Shown: piece by piece, positions 42,101 through 50,686 of the stretch
How the letters are laid out: every line of letters starts with the position of its first letter
Numbering within the stretch: the first letter of the stretch is position 1
Virus record (IMG/VR): IMGVR_UViG_3300009703_000017
Location: 1 to 63,089 of that record
Source of the DNA: a virus
Strand: one strand, 5' to 3'
Length of the DNA: 63,089 nucleotides
Made by a program: the position numbers and the translations under genes
Notes under the pieces: model-generated
What the model was told of the DNA's origin: nothing
What the model saw: the letters and a program-made list of their open reading frames with translations, nothing else
The model's database searches: none

Positions 42101-45066
42101 AAGACGCCAAGCATCTGAATAATACTCACGGTGCTATCGCTCAACTTCTACCACCACTCAAAGAGTTTGTAGAAAAACGTAACCCCGATGTATTCAAACC
42201 GGAGATTGACGAAGACGGTATGGAGAATTGGAACAGGGCCAATGTCGCTTACATGAAGTTGTGTGAAATCGCAGAACGTTACATTCTCAATCATCAGACT
42301 CCTGAACAGAACGCCAAGTTCGGACTGAAAGATGGCATTATGAGCGTTGAACCGTTACCTGTCATGGGTCAACCGCGCGCTAATCATGACCAAGATTTAC
42401 ACGACCGAATCGCAGATTACGTGTCAAAGGGTAACAAAAGCATGATGAGTTTATTTCACGAGTTCCTCAACGATAGTTCACCTGTGTTTAGTCCCGGGTC
42501 TATACCGGTCCCTACACCAGAGGGTGTAGAGAAACCACCTGACCCTCGCGAGATTGCGCGCGGAGTCCTACATCACGCTGTCGGGCGACTGAAAGCGCAG
42601 AAATCTAACCCTAATCTTGCGGCAGAAGAACATGGGGTGAGAGGAGCAAAGGTTGGTGCTAAAAAGTCTCGTAGTGCTGAAAATTGGATGAAATATGTAG
42701 CAAAGGAGACCGATAGCATGAATCACCAAGATATAGCAAAAGAGATTCGTGATAATCCTAATAACATATTTGATTCTCTGTTTGATAGACACCCTATCAG
42801 GCAACCTGAACTTAAAGAAGGGCAGACTATAGTAAAAGAACCTCGTATAAATGGAGTATCGCGAGTATACAAGCATAACGCTGCTGATGAAACAGCAGCA
42901 CTGAACAGCGTATGGCGCGATTTCAATAACACCTTGCATAAGACAGGGTTTAGATTCGGTGAAACTCCTAAGAGACTGAAAACAGGACAAGGGGGTATAG
43001 GCGGTGGGGCGCAACGCGCTATGAGGCAAACTAGAAAAAAGGGTATTCTAAAAGACAAAAATAAGATTTTTAGGAAACTTTTGACACCTATTGCTGAGAG
43101 TCAAAAGCAGATAGTATCGCAACAGCAACTACCTCTACAACGCTCAAACGCCGGTACTCAAACTGTTCAGCCCGCCTATACATCACCTGCCATGACTCGG
43201 CATCATGGTCACGCAATACGCGCTCCGTTTGATATTACCTTTGACCACGCTACAGGCCAACCTCAGTTCTTAGATTTGAATGATTTGAGTCACGCTGTCA
43301 CTCAAGATGCGCTCGCTCCACCACTGTCTCTCATCCGTGATACCGTAGAGCCGAACATTGAACCGATGCATACTATCGGGCCGGCGGCTATACAGTCTAT
43401 GACCCGGTATATTGACAGCGCTGGCTCTCATGCTAAGTCATGGGCGTTACCGCATCACGCTAAACATACTGCAAAACGTGATAAGTTAAGGGATAGTGAC
43501 TTATTCCAAATGGGCGAACCGTTACAATGGCTAACCAATCTCAATCTTCTGTACAAGGAAGATGATGATAGAGAGAAGGGTGAAACTCCCGCAATTAAAG
43601 CCGCTCACAGAATCTTTGATTTAGGAGATTTGGAGAACCTGCGCGGGTTCAGTGGTAGTTGGGTTGTCAGCGTATGGCCCGAAGGAGAGCGAGTTCTTAT
43701 AGAGAAAAAGGACGGGAAAAGTAAGACCAAGAACGATGTCGCCGTGAGCGCGGAAGCGCTAGACGACCTCAAGAAGGTGAACGAAAAGGATTTCGTGATA
43801 GATTGCGTTTGGGACGGGACCGCTCTTTGGGTAATGGATTTGCTTAAAATCGCTACCGAGGACGTGGTAGAGGAACCGCTGAAACACAGAATGAGAGTAC
43901 TGCGCGGTACATTTGAGTCTACTGAGCACGTGCATACGCCTCAGCCTGTGAACACTCGTGCTACTGACGATGAAGGATTAGAAGCAGCGATTGGGGAACT
44001 TGAGGGTGATAGAATCATGCTACGAGACGCTGAGTCTACCTATATGGAAGGCGAGACACGGCATCCAAAATGGGTATTAATGGATAATGAGAAGCGCGTT
44101 AGCGTCATAGTTCTTGGGATTAAGGGTGGTGATTACCGAATTGGCATAGGTCCGATTACTGATGAGGCTGCTGATTCACTCGGTAACCGCTCAGATACTC
44201 ACAATAAGCGCAAATATATGGAAGTAGGAACGGCCACCGATGGTAGTAAGAGCGACCATAATTGGGAAGTTGGTGATTTTGTAGTAGTTACTGTCGGTAG
44301 CGCTACTAAAAACGAGCGTGACGGAGCGGAAGTATATTCACTGAACGGGGCTAAAATCATAGGTCCGGCAGAATCACAGGCGACCGACAGTTCGGAATCA
44401 GTAGAATTGCTGACAAAATCAGGTGTACCTGCCATACCGCACCGCGTGGTGGTGGAAGGTGATACAATCACCGTCAGCCTACCATGGAGTGATGACGAAG
44501 TATTGTACAAAACTACTGAACAAGGCGAGGCGTGGAGATTGGCGGCAGGACAGTCTTCACAAGATATTGCACATTCGGTCAGAATATCCAATACTCTCAA
44601 GCCGTGCTGGTCGCCTGTTGCAGTTTTAATGCTGAAAGAGAAAGTAGCAGCAGATTATGACCCGCGCCCGTACCTGCACGAGAAAAAGAAGAAGGCGGAA
44701 GTGGAGCCCGACCCACGACCTGAAGATAAGAAACCGAAGAAAGTTGACGAAAATCAACTACTGAAAGACCCTGTGGTACTCAAAGCGTTACTTATTCTAG
44801 AAGAAATGCTTACTAAAGAGAAAATGACGTGGACCGGACCGAAGGGATTAGCGATAGGGTTAGGCACAGAGGATGCCGCTCCGCGCGGGCCGACTGAATT
44901 AGAAAAACCTGAAACGCTCCCTGATTTCTCACCCGGTGAGGATGAGCGCTCCAAAGAGAAAACCCCGAAAACCGGCAATAAAAGCGCGATTACTACCGAA
45001 GAAGGGGAGAAAGCAACGCTTCGCGTGAACGATGACGAAGCAGTGTTAGAATTACGAGCGGATTAA
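39184..45066 (+). CDS. Giant virion protein with dead DNA-ligase-like domain
   Basis: 1,960 aa, the largest gene here, between portal and protease genes. Residues 1-1470 match no family I know; they are polar, with many short helical segments. From about 1480 the sequence follows ATP-dependent ligase motifs in degraded form: VWPEGERVLIE at 1497-1507 where ligases have K-x-D-G-x-R (the lysine position is Trp1498), DCVWDGTALWVMDLL (motif III/IIIa), DRIMLRDAESTY from 1609 (motif IV), KWVLMD (motif V). An OB-like segment follows (NWEVGDFVVVTVGSATKN). Without the lysine it cannot form an enzyme-AMP. Likely a structural or DNA/nucleotide-binding role in the head. Confidence 0.75.
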   Translation: MNGGEGIKEDARAFWKRSRFEFVKSLYHDCNEDDASELLLAALDGDRRGTPVTKSDLVLLDRAVAIIKEAGGRDRAYPTEESGYQHQPGDEPSTVRRQGWAPPIPSASLKPHVGRKGYEKVLEVGSTSDINRVLDLMSSGRPETQAVEHTSDNVRPDKHPVEGLGLFAQRHAVLPSSQMQGILRHLYRDGGAQEFDEGLDSHENKHSNHPHHRDTVFGRHTGNIGLGALHQRESERLANSYEKEFGKPMDDPEAMVHAAKTLEWEGYDFRQFLDEDGNFPQSNQELLDLVRDKGLKRDPEKQLGVMGWLGATEMMSPSMRRNTMKWIADGRPSEAKEYFGTEARDMVPFLNRQIAVRLSRLVNKARAGPTSHGNIVNAPEHSGKVVQDIDSADSGQAILDALTNLQVHSGTGEFSHHGAEEAGTHSAYEEILRRSAHEGMDIGSLLIPHFDEEGNRVDYINEGDKEKDSHSQQKYLSPGHINNYVDNGWLDNSVRHKMFSEGVVGQYENEVKGNQAMRDYLSPLTHGTDTFTHMFDLGGGGMGHHDDSVKYWLDEMFPGIVTQPHSSSYHISMPDIDTEDKTQEERFQDFSGMFDDFISEEGEIPRFERELREESPGPWGIMEPEAGMSHAQSVWPTANLDTNTPGFLAQQSDDRAKQRYARGSLSGNTYRSRFPNQMTRGALFGQFARGLDEDDELPNAYRIPISSLANKIAKDDFGAVGHAPRVGADKMGVQNDRQRAIMLTEAGLRGDAPLDRKVPTQTPASPTQDYMGNLNVYSLNDPFGKQANLAQLQNLYDGEVEGHEPWNPDYPTFDPRAFYIQGDEGRLTDTSRDEVGQFLNTRASERFGNFTQGQLWGDETNPRGQVKVHGVTGSKEPADTANLDPSLFHSINLDDGQKVFASYENPADLARYYLETLQERYDALGKNPDLKDKRQGIESAMERQQEIVDDLDKEYYPLSVLEKSNEHNRRMVEDAKHLNNTHGAIAQLLPPLKEFVEKRNPDVFKPEIDEDGMENWNRANVAYMKLCEIAERYILNHQTPEQNAKFGLKDGIMSVEPLPVMGQPRANHDQDLHDRIADYVSKGNKSMMSLFHEFLNDSSPVFSPGSIPVPTPEGVEKPPDPREIARGVLHHAVGRLKAQKSNPNLAAEEHGVRGAKVGAKKSRSAENWMKYVAKETDSMNHQDIAKEIRDNPNNIFDSLFDRHPIRQPELKEGQTIVKEPRINGVSRVYKHNAADETAALNSVWRDFNNTLHKTGFRFGETPKRLKTGQGGIGGGAQRAMRQTRKKGILKDKNKIFRKLLTPIAESQKQIVSQQQLPLQRSNAGTQTVQPAYTSPAMTRHHGHAIRAPFDITFDHATGQPQFLDLNDLSHAVTQDALAPPLSLIRDTVEPNIEPMHTIGPAAIQSMTRYIDSAGSHAKSWALPHHAKHTAKRDKLRDSDLFQMGEPLQWLTNLNLLYKEDDDREKGETPAIKAAHRIFDLGDLENLRGFSGSWVVSVWPEGERVLIEKKDGKSKTKNDVAVSAEALDDLKKVNEKDFVIDCVWDGTALWVMDLLKIATEDVVEEPLKHRMRVLRGTFESTEHVHTPQPVNTRATDDEGLEAAIGELEGDRIMLRDAESTYMEGETRHPKWVLMDNEKRVSVIVLGIKGGDYRIGIGPITDEAADSLGNRSDTHNKRKYMEVGTATDGSKSDHNWEVGDFVVVTVGSATKNERDGAEVYSLNGAKIIGPAESQATDSSESVELLTKSGVPAIPHRVVVEGDTITVSLPWSDDEVLYKTTEQGEAWRLAAGQSSQDIAHSVRISNTLKPCWSPVAVLMLKEKVAADYDPRPYLHEKKKKAEVEPDPRPEDKKPKKVDENQLLKDPVVLKALLILEEMLTKEKMTWTGPKGLAIGLGTEDAAPRGPTELEKPETLPDFSPGEDERSKEKTPKTGNKSAITTEEGEKATLRVNDDEAVLELRAD

Positions 45067-45093
45067 ATACTATTACAAGCGTGAGCAGAGGCA

Positions 45094-46482
45094 GTGAGCG
45101 CAAGTGCAGTCATGGCAACCACGCAATCTCCGCTCCTCCTCAAGGGGATTGGAGACGACCTTATTATCGCAGGGTACGCCAGCGTTGAACTCGTTGACAA
45201 ACAGGGCGACCTTATCACCAACGGAGCGCTCGGTAAAGCATTCAACGGGTTCATGGACAACCAAAAATGCAGGAATGTCCAACTCGCTCACTCTAATATC
45301 CAAGTCGGGGAGGTTATCCCCGAGTACACAGATTCTTCCGGTCGCTTGTGGAAGTCCGAAGTTGATGACAGCGGAATGTTTGTCGTCATCCAACTCCGGT
45401 CCGACATTGAAAAAGCGCGCGAAGTCGCAGCCGAGATACGAAAGGGTAATCTTAAGTCCTTCAGTATCGGAGGCCAAGCGTTTGAGCGAGTGAATAAAAG
45501 TGACAGGGAGAGAGGAAGTTACCGGGAAATAAGCCGAATGGAGTTACATGAAGTGACAATCTGTGAAAAAGGAATAAACCCGGAAGCCCAATTTAGAATA
45601 CTAAAACAGGAGACAGAAAATATGACAGAAACAGAAGTTGCAGCACAACTGCACGATGTATTAGAGCGTTTGTCTAAGAAGTTGGATGGTGAGGATATGA
45701 CAGCGAAAGGTGAACTACCACCCGCGCTCGCAGAAGCCTCAGAATCCAAGTCAAAAGACAAAGAGAGTAAGGATGAGAAGAAAGACGATAAAAAGTCCGA
45801 TGACGATTCCTCAGACGACGAGATGGAGAAAGGTTTTGATGACGTCATCACAACTGATTACCTAAATTGGATGGAGAATACCCTAAAATCGGCAGGAGTA
45901 GATACTTCTGCTGCACGCGCGCACTTTGACGGTGTGGCGAAAGGGTACGGCCCCGGGGAGTCAGGATTTGACCACCGTGGACAAGGTTCAATTGAAGGTG
46001 CAGGTGAAGAAGACTCAAAGAAACGTCCAAAAATGGATATGGGCAGTGGTGGAGTGAGCAACAAGTTCGCTATCCGCGCAAGCGCAGACCCAGCACCTAC
46101 CGGTAACAAATACGTTATCAAGGAAAATACCTCAGCGGCAGAACTTGAGAAGGCTTACGAAGTCTACAAGCAAGCACGCTCAGAACAAGAGTTCAAGGGT
46201 GAACTTGGTGAACAATTCAGCGCTCGCTACGAGCAAGAACTAGTTGCTAAGTCTAACGAAGAAGAGCGACAGTCCTTTGACAGTCGTGAACCACTTGAGC
46301 AGATTCAGAAAGCGGTTGCCGCTCTTAATGAGCGTATTAGCAACCTATCATCAGACTCCGGTGAAACCATCACAAAGAGCGCGACTCAAAAACTGGCTCG
46401 CGTACCATCCAGCGTTGAACTCGCTGAGATGAGTTGGGATGACGTGCACCGATTAGCAAACAAAGCAATACAAGGAGAGTGA
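45094..46482 (+). CDS. XkdF-like prohead protease fused to scaffold
   Basis: 462 aa from GTG; the ATG at 45112 is an alternative start. Residues 20-180 fit the S78/XkdF-type protease: GYASVELVDKQGDLITNG, LAHSNIQVGEVI with His66, and LKSFSIGGQAF with the Ser at 122 or 124 as nucleophile. Residues 190-462 are charged and helical (KDKESKDEKKDDKKSDDDSS; LEKAYEVYKQARSEQEFKGE), a scaffold. It ends EMSWDDVHRLANKAIQGE. It would scaffold capsid assembly and then trim head proteins. Directly upstream of the capsid gene. Confidence 0.83.
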   Translation: MSASAVMATTQSPLLLKGIGDDLIIAGYASVELVDKQGDLITNGALGKAFNGFMDNQKCRNVQLAHSNIQVGEVIPEYTDSSGRLWKSEVDDSGMFVVIQLRSDIEKAREVAAEIRKGNLKSFSIGGQAFERVNKSDRERGSYREISRMELHEVTICEKGINPEAQFRILKQETENMTETEVAAQLHDVLERLSKKLDGEDMTAKGELPPALAEASESKSKDKESKDEKKDDKKSDDDSSDDEMEKGFDDVITTDYLNWMENTLKSAGVDTSAARAHFDGVAKGYGPGESGFDHRGQGSIEGAGEEDSKKRPKMDMGSGGVSNKFAIRASADPAPTGNKYVIKENTSAAELEKAYEVYKQARSEQEFKGELGEQFSARYEQELVAKSNEEERQSFDSREPLEQIQKAVAALNERISNLSSDSGETITKSATQKLARVPSSVELAEMSWDDVHRLANKAIQGE

Positions 46483-46487
46483 AATTA

Positions 46488-47624
46488 ATGGCAAGAGATT
46501 ACGTACGAACAATACAGGATATGGAGCGCTACTACTACGGTGGTAACGCTCTGACCGGATACACATACAGTAGTGGTGATATACTCAAAGCAGATGCACC
46601 GCTATTGAGTACCACAGCAGGTACTTACCAAGCAATCTATGGCCGCAAAGTGTGGTCACAACTTAACCAAGAGTTCAATGCTTTTAGCATTCTACCTAAG
46701 AAGCCATGGGAAAAGAGCGGTTGGAGAATCATCACCGCTAAGCCTTCGTTCGCTAAGGGCGGTGGTGTTGCAGAAAATGCTGCACTTCCTGAGACTACAA
46801 AACCCGATTTCCTACACGTGGCAGCAAAGCCAAAGAGCATCGCTCATACCTTTGACTTGTCAGAAGTGGCTATGTTCTTGTCCGATAAGGACGATGGAAT
46901 GGGCGATGTGCGCCAAGTCCTCAAAGAGGAAATGGGTAAGCACCACGCAGACCACATTAACAGAATGTTAACCGGCGATGTTGATACCCCGGCAGGCAAC
47001 GACTTTGAGTCGCTTGACCGTGTTACCTCAGACCCTGACAACATGACAGCAGCAACTACTCACGTGAGCGCTAACACTGACCACGATATGTACAGCATTA
47101 CTCGTGACGGTACTGCGGATTTCCACAGTGCAGAAGTTAGCGTTGATGCAACAAGCACCAACCGCGCTCTAAGTCTAGATTTCCTTGATGCGTTGTTCCA
47201 ACAAGTTTGGACTCGTGGTGGTAATCCGAAAGTCTTGCTAACTGGCTATGATACACTGATGAATGTTCAGCAGTTACTACAAAGTCAACAGCGATTCATG
47301 GAAACCAAGAGAGTTACTCCATCATACAACGGTGTGAAAGGTGTACCGGGTATTGAGGCTGGATTTATTGTCAGCACATACAACGGTGTCCCAATCATCC
47401 CAAGCAAAGACGTAGTGACAGATGGTAGCAGTCGTATCTATTACCTTGATACTGACTACTTGTGGTTCCAAACAGCGATTCCAACCCAATACTTTGAGAG
47501 TGGAATTGAAACCGGTGACCCGTTCGCAATTAACAGACTTGGTCAAGAAGGACTTTACCGAACAATGGGTGAACTATGGTGTTCTTTCTTCGGCTCACAA
47601 GGGAGCATTCGTGACCTAAGTTGA
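46488..47624 (+). CDS. Major capsid protein (HK97 fold)
   Basis: 378 aa from the ATG (MARDYVRTIQDMERYYYGGN), 8-10 nt after GGAGAG. It follows the protease-scaffold gene as in HK97-like viruses. FNAFSILPKKPWEKSGWRII resembles the P-domain entry, and the C-terminal half (YNGVPIIPSKDV; QEGLYRTMGELWCSFFGSQG) resembles the closing strands of such capsid proteins. No large delta domain beyond a short amino arm, in keeping with a separate scaffold. Forms the icosahedral shell. Confidence 0.85.
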   Translation: MARDYVRTIQDMERYYYGGNALTGYTYSSGDILKADAPLLSTTAGTYQAIYGRKVWSQLNQEFNAFSILPKKPWEKSGWRIITAKPSFAKGGGVAENAALPETTKPDFLHVAAKPKSIAHTFDLSEVAMFLSDKDDGMGDVRQVLKEEMGKHHADHINRMLTGDVDTPAGNDFESLDRVTSDPDNMTAATTHVSANTDHDMYSITRDGTADFHSAEVSVDATSTNRALSLDFLDALFQQVWTRGGNPKVLLTGYDTLMNVQQLLQSQQRFMETKRVTPSYNGVKGVPGIEAGFIVSTYNGVPIIPSKDVVTDGSSRIYYLDTDYLWFQTAIPTQYFESGIETGDPFAINRLGQEGLYRTMGELWCSFFGSQGSIRDLS

Positions 47625-47652
47625 GGTTGGAGATATTAGGAGTTGATTAAAA

Positions 47653-48060
47653 ATGTCAGGAACAATAACAGTAACAGCAAGCAGCGGAACAGCAGCCGTC
47701 GGATTCCAGTGGGAACTAGGAATGGGCGGTGTAGCAGACGATGGGACAACATGGCTCGGCGGTGGGTCTTCCTACCCCGGTAGCCTGACCCCTTTCAGCG
47801 CTCGTCAGACTGACGGGACAAACGATTACATCGGTGGAACAAAAATGCTCACAGTACAGTGGGCAGGTGCCGCAGATGCAGACACACTAACCCTAAGCGG
47901 TGAAGTAGGCACAATTCACAGTGTAAGTCAAGGTGGATGGACCGAAGATGCAGGTGGTACAGCAATTGCTGTCAGCAACAGTGTATCAGGTCTTGTGATT
48001 ACCCTCGTAGAGGCGGCACTAGGTGTAGTATCAGGTGAGTTCACAATTATCTGCTCGTGA
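47653..48060 (+). CDS. Beta-rich capsid decoration-type protein, 135 aa
   Basis: Gly/Ser/Thr/Val-rich all-beta sequence (MSGTITVTASSGTAAVGFQW; LSGEVGTIHSVSQGGW) with almost no charge, directly after the capsid gene. Position and composition suggest a head decoration protein. The separate upstream spacer AGGAGTTGATTAAAA serves as ribosome site. Confidence 0.68.
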   Translation: MSGTITVTASSGTAAVGFQWELGMGGVADDGTTWLGGGSSYPGSLTPFSARQTDGTNDYIGGTKMLTVQWAGAADADTLTLSGEVGTIHSVSQGGWTEDAGGTAIAVSNSVSGLVITLVEAALGVVSGEFTIICS

Positions 48061-48071
48061 GGTGGGATTGA

Positions 48072-48482
48072 ATGCCTACCGTAACCTACCGTGGTCGTTG
48101 GCCGACTAAGCGTACGCCTTTTGGAGAATACCTACGCGGTATCCCCCAAGAGGTAACGCAAGATTGGCTGAACGATAACCGACAGCGTGTTGTCAAAGAT
48201 AGCAATTTTGTTATCACCGATGATACAGAGTCGCCTGTGCCTCCCGTAGAAGGAGAGGTGCCTGACGATGGGTGGACACGACAACAGATTTACGAGTGGC
48301 TAACTCTGCACGATATTCGTGCGCGCGCCGGTCTCACAAAGAAGCAATTGTTCGGACTCGTGGGAGAGACTTTAGGTCTTGAAAGCGAAGAACCGACCGA
48401 AGAGCCTATGAACGAGAGCGTTGTGCCCCAAGTAGAGTTAGACTCTAGTGAACAACCAATAGAAATAGAGGTGAATGAATAA
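48072..48482 (+). CDS. Late protein, 136 aa, head-completion region
   Basis: Basic start (MPTVTYRGRWPTKRTPFGEY) that resembles the beta-hairpin entry of small phage head proteins, then a SAP/HeH-like helical segment (WTRQQIYEWLTLHDIRARAG, LTKKQLFGLVGETL) and an acidic tail. Overlaps the next gene by one base. Likely a head-associated protein. Confidence 0.67.
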   Translation: MPTVTYRGRWPTKRTPFGEYLRGIPQEVTQDWLNDNRQRVVKDSNFVITDDTESPVPPVEGEVPDDGWTRQQIYEWLTLHDIRARAGLTKKQLFGLVGETLGLESEEPTEEPMNESVVPQVELDSSEQPIEIEVNE

Positions 48483-48736
48483 TGGCGATGACAGCAGACG
48501 AAAGAACAAGCACAATGGGTAACTTCCATGTAGTAACAGGCACTTATACAGCAGGTGGTGGCACTCTTGACCTTAGTGGTCAGTTTTCCGCTATCTTGTC
48601 GTTTATTGCGACCGCTGACGGAGCGGTCCCAAGCGCAGCGAACGCTCCCCGAGTAAGTAACAACACACTTACTGTAGGGGTTACGAGCGCAGCCGGTGGT
48701 CAAACTGGAACATGGATAGCCATTGGCAGGCGATAA
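48482..48736 (+). CDS. Small beta-rich structural protein, 84 aa
   Basis: MAMTADERTSTMGNFHVVTG, then Gly/Thr/Ala-rich strands (LTVGVTSAAGGQTGTWIAIG). Low charge; probably a head or head-tail surface component. Coupled to the previous gene by TAATG. Confidence 0.66.
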   Translation: MAMTADERTSTMGNFHVVTGTYTAGGGTLDLSGQFSAILSFIATADGAVPSAANAPRVSNNTLTVGVTSAAGGQTGTWIAIGRR

Positions 48737-48738
48737 GC

Positions 48739-48751
48739 GGGGTGAGACCCC
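48739..48751 (+). promoter_or_regulatory. Hairpin holding the ribosome site of the next small gene
   Basis: GGGGT-GAG-ACCCC forms a 5-bp stem just before a GTG start at 48752. The GGTGA ribosome site is inside the stem, so translation may depend on ribosomes arriving from the previous gene. Confidence 0.45.
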
Positions 48752-48907
48752 GTGGTTAACGCTTCCCAAGTATTTCAATTCGCTCCAAGCGATTCAGCGA
48801 GTACTATACAGACCGCGCTCGACGCGTATATGGCCGGTAAAACGGTTATCAACGTCACGCATAATAACGTCCGCGGCATGCAGGTTTATACGGTATTTAC
48901 ATCATGA
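48752..48907 (+). CDS. Small late protein, 51 aa
   Basis: GTG start 8 nt after GGTGA. The product VVNASQVFQFAPSDSASTIQ ... followed by TALDAYMAGKTVINVTHNNV and QVYTVFTS looks like a folded small domain. It fills the gap between two coupled structural genes. A competing longer frame in this stretch gives a basic, implausible product. Function unknown. Confidence 0.6.
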   Translation: MVNASQVFQFAPSDSASTIQTALDAYMAGKTVINVTHNNVRGMQVYTVFTS

Positions 48908-48915
48908 GGTGTTAA

Positions 48916-49197
48916 ATGTCGCATTACACGGTACAAGACCTTGAACGCATGGAGCAGCAAGGATGGCGAAAAGCGGAATCAGTAGGCGCGGGCAGCGTCA
49001 GTGATTCAGAAGACCCCCTGAAAGGCGTTATCCAAAAACAGCAGACCCGTACACGCAACTTACGTGATATTGTAGATATAGGGAGCGGTACACGGTGCGC
49101 TCACTGTGGTATGCTACACTTCTGTTGGCTTGAGCGCTGTGGAGCGTGCAATAAACCGATGGATTATAATTTAGGTACAGTGAGGGATGCTCAATGA
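48916..49197 (+). CDS. Zinc-ribbon late protein, 93 aa
   Basis: MSHYTVQDLERMEQQGWRKA, a helical first half. A four-Cys site near 61-80 follows: CAHCGMLHF, then CGACNKPM. ATG preceded by GAGGTG. Ends in an ATGA overlap with the next zinc protein. Function unknown. Confidence 0.7.
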   Translation: MSHYTVQDLERMEQQGWRKAESVGAGSVSDSEDPLKGVIQKQQTRTRNLRDIVDIGSGTRCAHCGMLHFCWLERCGACNKPMDYNLGTVRDAQ

Positions 49198-49577
49198 ACG
49201 AAGGGTGGGAAACCTGCACGGCACCGGGTTGTAATTCAGCATGCGCTCCTAACGAGAAGTTTTGTGCTGTGCATCGTGAAGCGTTCAATCGTTCTTATCC
49301 GTTGGAGAAAGCGTGGTTATTTCTTAAGCAAGCGTATAGGGGTAATGAAGAAGACAAGAGTAGAGCCGATGAGCAGGCTTCTATGTGGCGTAAACTGCAA
49401 CAAGAGCAAGGGCGACAAAGACAGCAGAGTCGGATGGAAGGGCCTGTATGCGATTTATGTCGTGTGAATCCTGCTATAGACGAATGGCACGGTGATAATA
49501 TCTGTGAAGAATGTCATACCGCTATGCTTAATCAGATGCGAGCGGCCCACGGATTACCGCCGGGGGAAAGCCAATGA
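49194..49577 (+). CDS. Double zinc-site protein with central AWLFLK peptide
   Basis: 127 aa. Residues 8-26 give C-T-A-P-G-C, a further Cys, then CAVH. YPLEKAWLFLKQAYRG (about 35-50) is a copy of the AWxxLK peptide. CDLCRV and CEEC near the end make a second zinc site. The combination of zinc site and peptide recurs in the 36-aa gene at 53,721. Confidence 0.7.
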   Translation: MNEGWETCTAPGCNSACAPNEKFCAVHREAFNRSYPLEKAWLFLKQAYRGNEEDKSRADEQASMWRKLQQEQGRQRQQSRMEGPVCDLCRVNPAIDEWHGDNICEECHTAMLNQMRAAHGLPPGESQ

Positions 49578-50683
49578 ACCCAATAGATATTGCATGGTAT
49601 TTCCTTAAAGCGTGGCCGGACCCACCCGAAGAGGGTGAGAAAGAGCGATTTCCTATGAGCCACCTACCTCTTACGCATTCTGCGCGTAAGCGCCATAGGA
49701 ATCAAGCAGCGCGTACCAGTGGGATAGAAGGCTTGGAAGGCACGATGCCGCCGGAGTTCAGTAGTGATATAGACGAGCAAAATAAGATAGCAGACGACCT
49801 TCATGATGCGGAACAAAAACGGCGTGATGCGAAGGCTCGCCTCGGCGGAATGCCGGAGGGTGCAGAATGGGATGAATTGCATGAGGAAACAAAGGACGCG
49901 ATGGACCCTGTCTATGAAGGTGGAGCGTCCGACCACTACGAGCGTGTGCCTACCGACAAGAGAGAGATGAGGCCGGAATTAGAACCATTTGAACGCGATG
50001 AAGCACTCGCGGGCGAAGGCGCTGAAATGCCCGACCCGCACGAATTAGAACCGGAGATGCGAGGCGATTCGGTGAAAGTTCGGCGCCGAAACAGGCGATT
50101 CGGTCGCGAGTGGGGCGCTCAACCGTTTTTGGACATGTTTTCGCGAGTGGGAGTGGACCTAAATAGGCCCGAAGTACCGCACGGGTACGAAGAAGAAGAA
50201 GAGCCGGAACCCAGCCTTGAGTCAGCATGGAGAGAAATTACCGGTAGCGGAGGCACTGTCGCAGACGAATTAGAAGAACATCTAAGACCGGCCGAAGAAA
50301 AAGAGCAGCAGGCCCAAGAGGAAGAATCACAGTTGAATGAAATGGCGAGACAAATGGGTGAAGAAGCGGGAGATTATTTCACAGAAGGCGCAGAAAGGAG
50401 TGAACCGAATACCTACGCTAATATGTCTACCGATGAACTCAGAAATGTGTATATCCCGATGGCGCAACAATATGACAGTATGTCAGACGAAGAACGGGAA
50501 GCGGACCCTGATTTTATGGAAAAACTTGAGGGGGTACGACAAGCACTGCGAAGCGCGGAATGGAATGAAGGACAAAATAAACCGCCTATTACCCAATCTA
50601 CAAGAGCGAGACCCACTCGCAGTGGCAGGCGCGGTGGTGTTAGAGTACAACCACGAAGAGGGCCACCACGAAGAGGTGAATGA
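49574..50683 (+). CDS. Acidic late protein starting MNPIDIAWYFLKAW
   Basis: 369 aa, ATGA overlap. The amino end is the AWxxLK peptide itself. The remainder is Glu/Arg-rich and largely disordered, with helices near 270-330 (STDELRNVYIPMAQQYDSMS). The end is Arg/Pro/Gly-rich (RRGGVRVQPRRGPPRRGE), which could touch DNA. Candidate internal head or connector-associated protein. Confidence 0.68.
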   Translation: MNPIDIAWYFLKAWPDPPEEGEKERFPMSHLPLTHSARKRHRNQAARTSGIEGLEGTMPPEFSSDIDEQNKIADDLHDAEQKRRDAKARLGGMPEGAEWDELHEETKDAMDPVYEGGASDHYERVPTDKREMRPELEPFERDEALAGEGAEMPDPHELEPEMRGDSVKVRRRNRRFGREWGAQPFLDMFSRVGVDLNRPEVPHGYEEEEEPEPSLESAWREITGSGGTVADELEEHLRPAEEKEQQAQEEESQLNEMARQMGEEAGDYFTEGAERSEPNTYANMSTDELRNVYIPMAQQYDSMSDEEREADPDFMEKLEGVRQALRSAEWNEGQNKPPITQSTRARPTRSGRRGGVRVQPRRGPPRRGE

Positions 50684-50686
50684 TAA

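Noticed and set aside
48723-48944. 73-codon frame between the 84-aa and 93-aa structural genes
   Set aside because: Product is basic and implausible; the overlapping GTG-started 51-aa frame has a ribosome site and a sensible composition.
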